In this document: positions 1-6,780 of the stretch, piece after piece
How the letters are laid out: the number at the start of each line of letters is the position of its first letter
Numbering within the stretch: position 1 is the stretch's first letter
Assembly: GCA_938042265.1 (NCBI GenBank)
Contig: CALIRN010000258.1
Coordinates: 1 to 8,297 of the forward strand
DNA length: 8,297 nt
Direction: 5' to 3'
From: an uncultured Eubacteriaceae bacterium
GTDB taxonomy: Bacteria; Bacillota; Clostridia; Lachnospirales; CAG-274
Program-made: the position numbers and the translations under genes
Notes under the pieces: model-generated
Seen by the model: the letters and a program-made list of their open reading frames with translations, nothing else
Told to the model about the DNA's origin: nothing
Database searches by the model: none

Positions 1-45
1 CAATATTTTTCTGTATGCCTCCGCCATAACACTATACTCAGTCAT
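1..45 (-). CDS. 5' end of an unknown gene downstream of topA (partial)
   Basis: An ATG at 45-43 opens a frame that stays open to the window edge, giving the 15 residues MTEYSVMAEAYRKIL. The start lies inside the last codons of topA: the ATG overlaps the AAT GAC TGA end of topA, so the two reading frames share 8 bases. A GAGG ribosome-binding site at 55-52 stands 6 nt before the ATG. This overlap suggests translational coupling to topA and membership of the comM-dprA-topA transcript. Fifteen residues are too few to assign a family. The start does not resemble TrmFO or CodY, which often follow topA in Firmicutes. An in-frame ATG at 27-25 is an alternative start but lacks the well-placed ribosome site. 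Confidence 0.6.
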   Translation of the reverse strand, partial: MTEYSVMAEAYRKIL

Positions 46-2134
46 TTTTATCCTCGGTTTTCTCTTCACTTATTTCACTGCGATAGCCGCACTCATTATT
101 ACTGCAGGCAATATGCTTTGTTTTTGTACCCTTTTCCACAAGTGCACTGCCGCACCGCGGGCAAATTTCTCCTGTAGGCTTGTTCCATAGCATAAGGTTG
201 CACTGCGGATTATTTTCACAGCCGTAATATTTTCTGCCTTTTTTAGTCTTTTTCACATACACCTTGCCGCCGCATTTAGGGCATTTAACTCCCGTATCCT
301 CAAACAAGGGCTTGGTGTTGCGGCACTCCGGAAAGCCGGGACAAGCCAGAAACTTGCCGTATCTGCCATACTTTATAACCATATTTCTGCCGCATTCCTC
401 ACAGATTACATCTGTAACCTCATCCTCTATTTTAACATTTTCAACATTATTTTCAGCCTTTTCTATAAGCGACTTTAAAAGAGGATAAAAATCCCTTAAA
501 ACCTGCTTCCACTCTATTTCACCTGATTCGACCTTATCCAGAGCGCTCTCCATATCTGCGGTAAAGTCGGTATTTATAATCTCGCCAAAGTTTGAGGTAA
601 TAATTTTGTTTACTATTTCACCAAGCTCGGTTGTATAAAACATCTTATCCTCCTTGGTTACATAGTTACGCGCCTGTATGGTGGTAATGGTAGGCGCATA
701 GGTACTTGGCCTGCCCACGCCTATTTCCTCAAGGGTTTTAATAAGCATGGCCTCTGTATATCTTGCAGGAGGCTGGGTGAAGTGCTGCAGCGGATTAACA
801 TTTACCCTTTTAAGCACATCTCCGTCCATAACCTCAGGCATGGAGGATTCCTCCTCCTTTTCCTCATTCTTTTTATATACGGAAAGATAACCATCAAATA
901 CAAGCACCGAGCCTGTTGCCCTGAAGGTATAATCTCCCGCCTCAATGGATGCGGACAGAGTTGTATACTGTGCCTGAGGCATCTGGCTTGCCACAAAGCG
1001 CTCCCATATCAGCTTATAAAGTTTATACTGCTCTCTTGAAAGGCTGTCCTTAATGGCATCGGGAAGACGCTTTGAACTGGTAGGTCTTATAGCCTCGTGA
1101 GCATCCTGCGCCCTTTTGTCTGTAGCGTACTGCTTACGTTCTTTTACGTAATTTTCGCCATAATTATTTAAAATTAAGTCCTTTACCTCCTCATAGGCCT
1201 CATCGGCAATACGTACGGAGTCGGTACGGATGTATGAAACAAGACCTACAGTACCCTCACCCTGAATATCCACACCCTCATAAAGCTGCTGTGCAATCCT
1301 CATGGTCTTTTGTGAGGCAAAGCCCAAAAGCTTTGATGCCTCCTGCTGCAGGGTACTTGTTGTAAACGGAGGTACGGGGTTCTTAACACGGTTACCTCTT
1401 TTAACGGACGCTACCGTAAAGTCCTTTCCCTCAATGCCCTCAAGCACCAGGTCTACCTCTTCCCTGCTGTTAAGTTCCAGCTTTTTTTTGCCCTTGCCGT
1501 AAAGCTTTGCCTTAATTAATTTATTTTTAGCGGTTTTAAACTCCGCATCTATTGTCCAGTACTCCTTTGGCACAAAATTTTCAATTTCATCCTCTCTGTC
1601 ACATATAAGAGAAAGGGCAACGGACTGAACACGTCCCGCACTTAAGCCCTTTTTAACCTTTTTCCATAAAAGAGGACTGATTTTGTAGCCCACAATTCTG
1701 TCAACCTCACGCCTTGCCTGCTGGGCATCCACAAGGTCCATATCAATTTCCCTTGCCTCCTTGATACTCTTTTTTACGGCGTTTTTGGTAATTTCATTAA
1801 AGGTAATACGGCTGGCTTTTTTATCATCAAGCTTAAGGGCGTGCATAAGATGCCAGCTTATTGCCTCACCCTCACGGTCAGGGTCAGTTGCAAGATAAAC
1901 CTTATCGGCGGTTTTTGCCTCCTTGCGCAGCTTTGCAAGCAGCTCACCCTTACCTCTTATTGTAATATATTTAGGCTCAAAATCATTGTCAACATCTATG
2001 CCAAGCTCACTTTTGGGCAAATCTCTTACATGACCTACGGAGGCTTCAATTTTATAATTACTGCCTAAAAACTTTTTTAAGGTCTTTGCCTTTGCAGGCG
2101 ACTCAACTATAACCAGGTTTTTTTTACTGCTCAC
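38..2134 (-). CDS. topA: DNA topoisomerase I (type IA), TopA
   Basis: This type IA topoisomerase relaxes negatively supercoiled DNA by cutting and passing single strands; it acts on the chromosome in the cytoplasm. The protein has 698 residues, normal for Firmicutes TopA. A TOPRIM domain covers about residues 6-115, with the metal-binding Glu11 and the DxDxE triad Asp84, Asp86 and Glu88. The family motif SAGRVQ is at 165-170. The active-site tyrosine is Tyr301 in the motif YIRTDS, followed by Arg303. The GVGRPSTYAP block is at 472-481. Three C-terminal four-cysteine zinc ribbons are intact: Cys578/581/598/604, Cys618/621/639/645 and Cys658/661/677/682. A Glu/Lys-rich loop lies at 421-431. The start is GTG at 2134, chosen because GGGGGAG at 2146-2140 sits 5 nt upstream and the TOPRIM domain begins at once. 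It follows dprA by 48 nt with no promoter or terminator visible between them, so it is probably co-transcribed. Nothing is missing or broken. Confidence 0.98.
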   Translation of the reverse strand: MSSKKNLVIVESPAKAKTLKKFLGSNYKIEASVGHVRDLPKSELGIDVDNDFEPKYITIRGKGELLAKLRKEAKTADKVYLATDPDREGEAISWHLMHALKLDDKKASRITFNEITKNAVKKSIKEAREIDMDLVDAQQARREVDRIVGYKISPLLWKKVKKGLSAGRVQSVALSLICDREDEIENFVPKEYWTIDAEFKTAKNKLIKAKLYGKGKKKLELNSREEVDLVLEGIEGKDFTVASVKRGNRVKNPVPPFTTSTLQQEASKLLGFASQKTMRIAQQLYEGVDIQGEGTVGLVSYIRTDSVRIADEAYEEVKDLILNNYGENYVKERKQYATDKRAQDAHEAIRPTSSKRLPDAIKDSLSREQYKLYKLIWERFVASQMPQAQYTTLSASIEAGDYTFRATGSVLVFDGYLSVYKKNEEKEEESSMPEVMDGDVLKRVNVNPLQHFTQPPARYTEAMLIKTLEEIGVGRPSTYAPTITTIQARNYVTKEDKMFYTTELGEIVNKIITSNFGEIINTDFTADMESALDKVESGEIEWKQVLRDFYPLLKSLIEKAENNVENVKIEDEVTDVICEECGRNMVIKYGRYGKFLACPGFPECRNTKPLFEDTGVKCPKCGGKVYVKKTKKGRKYYGCENNPQCNLMLWNKPTGEICPRCGSALVEKGTKTKHIACSNNECGYRSEISEEKTEDKND

Positions 2135-2182
2135 AATATCTCCCCCTGTATAAATTCATCTTTTCCTAAAATTTTCATATAA

Positions 2183-3277
2183 TTATCCGTTGATAATGTA
2201 TCTCTGTCCCGACAGCTTTACTATAAGACCCTTAAGCTCCAAAAGCGTCAGCGCAAACTGCACATCCTTAACGGACACATTTATCTGCAATACAATTTCA
2301 TCAGCCGTTACAGGCTCCGAATGAATACAATCATAAACCAATTTTTCCTCAGGTGCAAGAGAAATATTATTATTTTCGGAATTTTTTTCGTTTTCTCTAC
2401 ATTCTTCCAGCTTCAGAGCTCTGCAAATATCCTCCGCACAGGTAATAATTGCGGCACCCTCGCTTATAAGCCTGTTGGTTCCGCAGCTTAAACGGCTTGT
2501 AATATTACCTGGCAGTGCCATAACCTCACGTCCCTGGTCATTTGCATGGTCAACGGTAATAAGGGTACCGCTTTTCTCATCCGCCTCCATAACCGCTATA
2601 ACGTCTGAAAGACCACTTATTATCCTGTTTCTGGCCGGAAACGTAAATTTGCTCGGGTGCGCGCCCGGCGGAAGTTCGCTTACAACACAGCCCTTTTCCT
2701 TAATACGCTCCATAAGCTCACGATTGCCTGCAGGATAGCATATATCCACACCGCAGCCCAGTACCGCTATGGTATCTCCCTCACCGTCAAGAGCACCCTT
2801 ATGTGACATACTGTCAATTCCGTCTGCCATACCGCTGACTATTACCGCACCCTTTTCCGCCAGTTCCTTTGCAATAGAGTAGGTAGCAGCTGCGCCATAG
2901 CTTGTACAGCGTCTTGAGCCTACAATGCCAAGAACTCTCCTATCCTGCATATCAGGCATATTGCCAAGCCTGAAAAGACCTATGGGATAATCGGATATTT
3001 CCTTAAGCCTTGAAGGATACTCCTTACTGTTACAGCTTATGAAGCCTATATCCTTTTTATACAAACTATCAAGTATCTGCGCCGTAAGCCTTTCAGGCTC
3101 CGTATTAAACAGAGCGTATGCCAGCTCCTCACCAAAGCCCAGCCCTATAAGGCTTTTGCTGTCTGACTGTGCCAGCTCTGCTGCACTGCCGAATTTTTCA
3201 AGCAAAAGATGCTTTCGTCTGGGCGTTATATTTTTAACCGAAGCAAGCCAAAGTATGGCATTATCATCACTGAGCAT
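2183..3277 (-). CDS. dprA: DNA processing protein DprA (Smf), RecA loader
   Basis: DprA binds single-stranded DNA taken up during transformation, protects it and loads RecA on it. From the ATG at 3277 the protein has 364 residues. An N-terminal helical SAM/HhH-like region spans about 1-60. The Rossmann-like DNA-processing domain spans about 75-285 and carries GIVGSRR at 117-123, SGMADGID at 148-155, HKGAL at 159-163, VLGCGVD at 172-178, FPARNRIISGLSD at 213-225, SGTLITV at 236-242 and ALPGN at 254-258. The C-terminal 55-60 residues (about 307-364) fit the DprA winged helix. A charged, Asn-rich linker lies near 291-305. A longer reading from a TTG at 3289 is possible, but that TTG overlaps the GGAGG that serves as the ribosome site for the ATG. 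The gene starts 12 nt after the comM stop, so the two form an operon. The family is also common in bacteria not known to be transformable. Confidence 0.97.
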   Translation of the reverse strand: MLSDDNAILWLASVKNITPRRKHLLLEKFGSAAELAQSDSKSLIGLGFGEELAYALFNTEPERLTAQILDSLYKKDIGFISCNSKEYPSRLKEISDYPIGLFRLGNMPDMQDRRVLGIVGSRRCTSYGAAATYSIAKELAEKGAVIVSGMADGIDSMSHKGALDGEGDTIAVLGCGVDICYPAGNRELMERIKEKGCVVSELPPGAHPSKFTFPARNRIISGLSDVIAVMEADEKSGTLITVDHANDQGREVMALPGNITSRLSCGTNRLISEGAAIITCAEDICRALKLEECRENEKNSENNNISLAPEEKLVYDCIHSEPVTADEIVLQINVSVKDVQFALTLLELKGLIVKLSGQRYIING

Positions 3278-3282
3278 ATTTA

Positions 3283-3287
3283 CCTCC
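3283..3287 (-). promoter_or_regulatory. Ribosome-binding site that decides the dprA start
   Basis: The minus strand reads GGAGG, then the 5-nt spacer TAAAT, then ATG (3277-3275). A TTG four codons upstream (3289-3287) shares a base with this GGAGG and has no ribosome site of its own. The ATG is therefore the better start. Confidence 0.85.
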
Positions 3288-3289
3288 AA

Positions 3290-4819
3290 TTAATAGAGCA
3301 GTCGTCTGTCCAGATTTCTTAGCTGAATAGCCTCTGCAATATGCCTCACATTTATATCCTCACTGCCCTCCAAATCCGCTATTGTCCTTGCAAGCTTTAA
3401 CAGCTTGTGATAGGCCCTTGCGCTAAAATTCAGCCTGTCAAAGGCAGTCTTTACAAGCTCGCTTTCAGCCCTGCCCAGCCTGCAGTATTTTTCCGTCTGT
3501 GAGGAGGAAAGCTGTGAATTAAAATAAATTTCTTCATTTTTATAGCGCCGCTTCTGTATCTCATGGGCAGCTGCAACACGTTTCTTTATTTCCGCGGAGC
3601 TTTCCGCCTTTTGAGTGCTATGCATATCCTCATAGTCAACAGCGGCAGCCTCAATCTGTACATCAATTCTGTCAAGGAGCGGACCCGACACCTTGCCCAT
3701 ATATTTGTTTATCCGTGTACTGCTGCAGCGGCACTTGTCAGAATAGCCGTAGTAGCCGCAGGGGCAGGGGTTCATTGAGGCAACAAACATCAGCTTGGCA
3801 GGAAATGTCATGGTTCCGTTTACCCTTGAAACCGTAACATCTCCGTCCTCCAAGGGCTGCCTTAACTCCTCCAGCACTCCTCTTGAAAACTCAGGCAGCT
3901 CATCAAGAAACAAAACTCCGTTATGGGACAGGCTGACCTCACCCGGCTTTGGTATTCTGCCGCCCCCTACCATTGCAACATTTGATATGGTATGATGAGG
4001 CGAACGAAAGGGTCTTTGGGTTATAAGGGACGCCCTGTCCCTTAAAAGCCCTGCTACGGAGTAAATCTTGGTAATCTCTATACTTTCCTCCAAAGATAAA
4101 TCGGGCAAAATTGTCGGTATACGCTTTGCCATCATGGTCTTACCCGAACCAGGAGGCCCTATCATGATAATATTGTGCATACCTGCGGCAGCGATTTCCA
4201 GCGCTCTTTTTACCGACTCCTGTCCCTTTACGTCAGCAAAGTCCAACCGGCTTTTTGCTGGCGATTTAAATAATTCTTCTATATTAACAGACGTAATTTC
4301 AGGCTCCTTTTTACCGTTGCATATTTCTATAAGGCTGTAAAGACTATCAACGCCTACAGCCTCAATCCCCTCCACAATGGCTGCCTCCCGTACATTGTCT
4401 GCAGGTACAAAGCAGCGTCTGACGCCGTTTTCCCTTGCGGAATAAATCATGGGGAGCACACCGTCAACATTTTTAACACCGCCGTCCAGGGACAGCTCTC
4501 CCAAAAACATTGTCTCGGAAACAGCCTCGCTTTTAATAACCCCCATACATACCAGAATACCCATTGCAATGGGCAAGTCAAAGGCAGGTCCTTCCTTTCT
4601 GGTATTTGCGGGAGCAAGGTTAACGGTTATCCTTTTTACGGGAAAGTCATACCCCGAATTTTTGATTGCCGTCCTTACTCTTTCTCTTGACTCCTTAACT
4701 GCATTATCAGGCAGACCTACAATATCAAAGGCAGGCAGACCGTTGCTTATATCCACCTCAACATCAACTCTGTAGCCGTTTATGCCCATAAGCGCCGCAG
4801 ACATTACCTTAGCAAGCAC
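3290..4819 (-). CDS. comM: YifB/ComM family AAA+ ATPase (Mg-chelatase-like), branch-migration helicase
   Basis: Members of this family (ComM in Vibrio and Haemophilus, YifB in E. coli) are hexameric AAA+ motors. ComM promotes branch migration so that transformed DNA is integrated. The protein has 509 residues, the usual length. The N-terminal ChlI-like domain covers about 20-141 and includes FDIVGLPDNAVKESRERVR (31-49) and NLAPANTRKEGPAFDLPIA (67-85). The AAA+ core covers about 191-397: Walker A GPPGSGKT at 221-228, the RPFRSPHHTIS block at 269-279, Walker B GVLFLDELPE at 301-310, the sensor block ASMNPCPCG at 347-355 and LLDRID at 381-386. A C-terminal Mg-chelatase domain follows, with the FSARAYHKLLKLARTIADLE region near the end. 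The start is GTG at 4819, supported by GAGGGGG at 4833-4827 with a 7-nt spacer. It is the first gene after a strong promoter and is followed 12 nt later by dprA. The helicase role is known for proteobacterial homologues and is inferred here. Confidence 0.96.
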   Translation of the reverse strand: MLAKVMSAALMGINGYRVDVEVDISNGLPAFDIVGLPDNAVKESRERVRTAIKNSGYDFPVKRITVNLAPANTRKEGPAFDLPIAMGILVCMGVIKSEAVSETMFLGELSLDGGVKNVDGVLPMIYSARENGVRRCFVPADNVREAAIVEGIEAVGVDSLYSLIEICNGKKEPEITSVNIEELFKSPAKSRLDFADVKGQESVKRALEIAAAGMHNIIMIGPPGSGKTMMAKRIPTILPDLSLEESIEITKIYSVAGLLRDRASLITQRPFRSPHHTISNVAMVGGGRIPKPGEVSLSHNGVLFLDELPEFSRGVLEELRQPLEDGDVTVSRVNGTMTFPAKLMFVASMNPCPCGYYGYSDKCRCSSTRINKYMGKVSGPLLDRIDVQIEAAAVDYEDMHSTQKAESSAEIKKRVAAAHEIQKRRYKNEEIYFNSQLSSSQTEKYCRLGRAESELVKTAFDRLNFSARAYHKLLKLARTIADLEGSEDINVRHIAEAIQLRNLDRRLLY

Positions 4820-4849
4820 GTTCTTACCCCCTCAAAGCATTTTGCTTAA

Positions 4850-4878
4850 ATAATACCACTACACTCCTGAATAGTCAA
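4850..4878 (-). promoter_or_regulatory. Sigma-A type promoter for comM-dprA-topA
   Basis: On the minus strand, TTGACT (4878-4873) is followed after exactly 17 nt by TATTAT (4855-4850). A TGG immediately before the -10 box gives an extended -10 (TGn). The predicted transcript start is near 4843, leaving a leader of about 25 nt before the GTG start of comM. No other promoter of this quality was seen between comM and topA, so the three genes probably share this one. Confidence 0.8.
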
Positions 4879-4906
4879 TATGAAAAACTTTTTAAATGCA
4901 AACATA

Positions 4907-4935
4907 TTGAATGTAAATGTCAAATGTAGTAAAAT
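4907..4935 (+). promoter_or_regulatory. Sigma-A type promoter for the secreted-protein gene
   Basis: TTGAAT (4907-4912) and TAAAAT (4930-4935) are separated by exactly 17 nt. The expected transcript start is near 4942, about 30 nt before the ATG at 4971. A TATAAT occurs at 4941-4946, but its -35 position (TGTCAA, 4918-4923) is poor, so it is a weaker candidate. This promoter lies back to back with the comM promoter, their -35 boxes 28 bp apart with an A/T-rich stretch between them. Confidence 0.65.
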
Positions 4936-4954
4936 GACAATATAATAAAAGGAT

Positions 4955-4960
4955 AAGGAG
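4955..4960 (+). promoter_or_regulatory. Ribosome-binding site that decides the start of the secreted protein
   Basis: AAGGAG stands 10 nt before the ATG at 4971. An in-frame GTG at 4962 is only 1 nt from the AAGGAG, too close for initiation. Starting at 4971 also gives a standard signal peptide beginning MKKN. Confidence 0.75.
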
Positions 4961-4970
4961 AGTGAAATTT

Positions 4971-6611
4971 ATGAAGAAAAATTTATTTCTGCTTGCCGCC
5001 ATAGCTTTTGCCATGGGTATGCAGACCAGTGCAGGTGCAGCCGAAAGCGATAGTATTTCGGTTATTGTAAATGGAGAAGCCGTTGAGTTTGAGCAGGATC
5101 AGACTCCTGTTATTGAAAACGGACGTACCCTTGTACCATTCCGCGCAGTGCTTGAAAAAATGGGAGCCTCCGTTGACTGGGACAACGACACGCAAACCGT
5201 CACCTGTTCCCTGGAGGGTAAGCAGGTGAGCCTTGTTATAGGCTCTGATAAAATGACTGCCAATTCGGGAGAAATTAGACTGGATGTACCAGCAAAAATC
5301 ATTAACTCCCGTACAATGGTGCCTATAAGAGCAATTTCCGAGGGGCTTGGAGCTCATGTTGACTGGGACGGCGAAAACAGAGTGGTGACCGTTACGGGCA
5401 ATGCTGTTGAAAGACACGAGGGCTACAGCATATTATCCCTCAGCAATGATATAATGTACGGTGATACAGTAATAGTACCCATTACGGTAAAATATCCCGC
5501 TTTTGACAACGCCCCTGCCGCAAATGCAAAAATAGCACAGCAGGCTCAGAGCCTTGCCCAAAGCTATCATGACAGCTACAGTGACAGTGCGGAAAGCTAT
5601 TTTAAGCAGATTGATACAAATGACACAAACTGGTACATCACTGTTAATTTTGATGTAAAATACGACAGCCCCGAGTTTGTTTCCATGTACAGGCAGGATA
5701 ACATATATACAGCAGGTTCACATGATAATATTGTTGTGGGCGGTCTTACCTTAGACAGGGATAACGGTACGGAGGTTGAGGCTGACCAGATTGTCCCCAA
5801 TGCCTACGAAAATGCCCTTAAGGGCATTGAAAGCCTTGCCAAAAACTATGCCAAAACCTACGGCGATACTTATAAAAATTATAAAAAGCCCAATAAAGAC
5901 AGCTTTTATTTTGACGGAGCTGTTGTATATGTAATGCCTCCTTATGAAATAGCGCCTTTCAGCGAGGGCGTTATCCAATACCGTGTTGTGGAGCAGCAAA
6001 GCCAAACAGGTAGCTACACCTTTAAAAACCTTGTAAGTGAAATAAAAAATGGTGAAAATACCGTATTTACAATTACGGCAAAATACCCCGTTATAGATGG
6101 TGACACAACCGAAATCAAGGAAGTTAACAATGCAATAGAGGCGGATGCAAAGGCCCGCATAAAAGCCTGTGAAGATGAATTTGGCAGCGACGCAAGGGAA
6201 TTTGCACCGGCAGAAGGAAAACCCTCAGCCGATTGGAGCTGTGAAATCAACTATCAGGTAAAAAGCCTTGATGAAGCAATTGTCTCTGCGTACATTACGG
6301 AAGTAAGCTATATGGGCGGCGCTCATCCAAATACATCTGTGAGCGGTCTTACCTATAATCTTCAGACAGGTCAGCGTATGACTGCTGAGGATTTTCTTGA
6401 AGATGCTCTTAATAAGGGTAAGGAGGGTATACGCGCCATAGCTCAGGCAGACCCTGAACAGTATCCTTTCTACGACGATACAGCCTTTAAGCTTACCGAT
6501 GACAGCTTTTATATTGAAGATGCCCAACTGGTATTTGTGGTACAGCAGTATGAAATTGCACCTTATGCAAGAGGCATTGTTGAATACCGCATTAATCTTG
6601 AGGGGATTTGA
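4971..6611 (+). CDS. Exported protein with two copper-amine-oxidase-N repeats and duplicated PdaC/RsiV-like (DUF4163/DUF3298) modules
   Basis: The protein has 546 residues. Residues 1-23 form a signal peptide: Lys2 and Lys3, a hydrophobic core LFLLAAIAFAMGM, then a likely cleavage after AGA before AES. There is no lipobox cysteine and no later membrane segment, so it is probably released or held in the wall. Two copper-amine-oxidase N-terminal-type repeats follow at about 29-80 and 83-142, each with the pattern N(G/S)RT(L/M)VP(F/I)RA and then VDWD. These repeats are common in exported clostridial proteins and do not imply oxidase activity. The rest is a tandem duplication, about 153-340 and 354-544. 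Both copies begin with a strand ending KYP and end with the related blocks YEIAPFSEGVIQYRV (325-339) and YEIAPYARGIVEYRI (527-541). The second copy has the DUF3298 hallmark GGAHPN (449-454); the first has the altered form GSHDN (249-253). Related modules occur in the anti-sigma factor RsiV, which binds lysozyme, and in PdaC, a peptidoglycan deacetylase. No catalytic or anti-sigma domain is present, so the role is unknown. A cell-envelope or ligand-binding role is an inference. Confidence 0.9.
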   Translation: MKKNLFLLAAIAFAMGMQTSAGAAESDSISVIVNGEAVEFEQDQTPVIENGRTLVPFRAVLEKMGASVDWDNDTQTVTCSLEGKQVSLVIGSDKMTANSGEIRLDVPAKIINSRTMVPIRAISEGLGAHVDWDGENRVVTVTGNAVERHEGYSILSLSNDIMYGDTVIVPITVKYPAFDNAPAANAKIAQQAQSLAQSYHDSYSDSAESYFKQIDTNDTNWYITVNFDVKYDSPEFVSMYRQDNIYTAGSHDNIVVGGLTLDRDNGTEVEADQIVPNAYENALKGIESLAKNYAKTYGDTYKNYKKPNKDSFYFDGAVVYVMPPYEIAPFSEGVIQYRVVEQQSQTGSYTFKNLVSEIKNGENTVFTITAKYPVIDGDTTEIKEVNNAIEADAKARIKACEDEFGSDAREFAPAEGKPSADWSCEINYQVKSLDEAIVSAYITEVSYMGGAHPNTSVSGLTYNLQTGQRMTAEDFLEDALNKGKEGIRAIAQADPEQYPFYDDTAFKLTDDSFYIEDAQLVFVVQQYEIAPYARGIVEYRINLEGI

Positions 6612-6668
6612 CATACAAAATCAGCTCCTGTATATTTATTGGTAAGATAAAACCTGATTTATATTGAC

Positions 6669-6696
6669 AAAATAAAATTCCCCGGCAATGCCGGGG
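6669..6696 (-). terminator. Intrinsic terminator for the cinA-recA unit
   Basis: On the minus strand CCCCGGC (6696-6690), a 3-nt loop and GCCGGGG (6686-6680) form a perfect 7-bp GC-rich stem, followed directly by AATTTTATTTT (6679-6669). This is a standard rho-independent terminator for transcripts coming from recA. Read on the plus strand the same stem is followed only by ATAATTTAA, so it may also stop the convergent secreted-protein transcript, but less efficiently. It lies about 85 nt beyond the recA stop codon. The only inverted repeat nearer the secreted-protein stop is AAATCAG (6618-6624) with CTGATTT (6654-6660), which has a 29-nt loop and no T-run and is a poor terminator. Confidence 0.85.
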
Positions 6697-6700
6697 ATAA

Positions 6701-6745
6701 TTTAACCAACGTAGCAGGAATAGTCTTTAACCGACATAGTAAAAG
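6701..6745 (-). repeat. Imperfect direct repeat, period 25 bp, downstream of recA
   Basis: On the minus strand the 20-mers at 6745-6726 and 6720-6701 match at 14 positions. All six differences are transitions. The shared core is CTAYGTYGGTTAAA. Because the period is 25, not a multiple of three, the copies fall in different frames, yet each frame ends with Tyr-Val-Gly-stop. The first copy also contributes to one arm of the neighbouring palindrome. Its origin is unknown; it may be part of a dispersed intergenic repeat. Confidence 0.5.
6702..6737 (-). other. Possible 11-codon ORF (MSVKDYSCYVG) after recA
   Basis: ATG at 6737-6735 begins an 11-codon frame ending in TAA at 6704-6702. GGAGGG at 6751-6746 stands 8 nt before the ATG, which is ideal spacing. 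The terminator stem begins 5 nt after the stop. However, the GGAGGG is also the 3' strand of a hairpin (CCCTCTG at 6768-6762 with CGGAGGG at 6752-6746), so it would be masked in the RNA. The frame is open upstream of the ATG as well. It may be a true tiny gene, a leader-type peptide, or chance within a repeat element. I recognise no family. Confidence 0.25.
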
Positions 6746-6780
6746 CCCTCCGCTTCTTCAAACAGAGGGTACTTACTATG
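6735..6780. repeat. 46-bp interrupted palindrome abutting the recA stop codon
   Basis: CATAGTAA (6735-6742) and TTACTATG (6773-6780) are perfect inverted repeats. Inside them CCCTC (6746-6750) pairs with GAGGG (6765-6769), leaving a 14-nt loop and a short mismatched internal loop. The right end touches the TAA of recA (6783-6781) with no gap. In the recA transcript it would fold into a hairpin followed by CTTTTACT, a weak U-run, so it could act as a first terminator or a 3'-end stabiliser ahead of the stronger terminator at 6669-6696. Each arm reads outward as GAGGG-8 nt-ATG. Confidence 0.6.

Noticed and set aside
2136..2183. Fifteen-codon minus-strand frame (MKILGKDEFIQGEIL) between dprA and topA, ending in a TGA that overlaps the topA GTG
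   Set aside because: The overlap would allow coupling, but no credible ribosome site precedes its ATG, and a short open frame in an A/T-rich gap is expected by chance.
3287..3289. TTG as the start of dprA, adding four residues
   Set aside because: The TTG overlaps the GGAGG that is correctly spaced for the ATG at 3277-3275.
4941..4946. Perfect TATAAT as the -10 box of the secreted-protein gene
   Set aside because: No acceptable -35 box lies 16-18 nt upstream, and the start would fall close to the ribosome site; TTGAAT-17-TAAAAT is better supported.
4962..4964. GTG as the start of the secreted-protein gene
   Set aside because: It is 1 nt from the AAGGAG ribosome site; the ATG at 4971 gives workable spacing and a standard signal peptide.
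4983..5417. Minus-strand frame of 144 codons inside the secreted-protein gene
   Set aside because: It is antisense to the signal peptide and copper-amine-oxidase-N repeats of a clearly coding frame, with no recognisable motif and no promoter.
6618..6660. Inverted repeat AAATCAG/CTGATTT after the secreted-protein stop, considered as its terminator
   Set aside because: The 29-nt loop, A/T-rich 7-bp arms and lack of a T-run make a stable intrinsic terminator unlikely.
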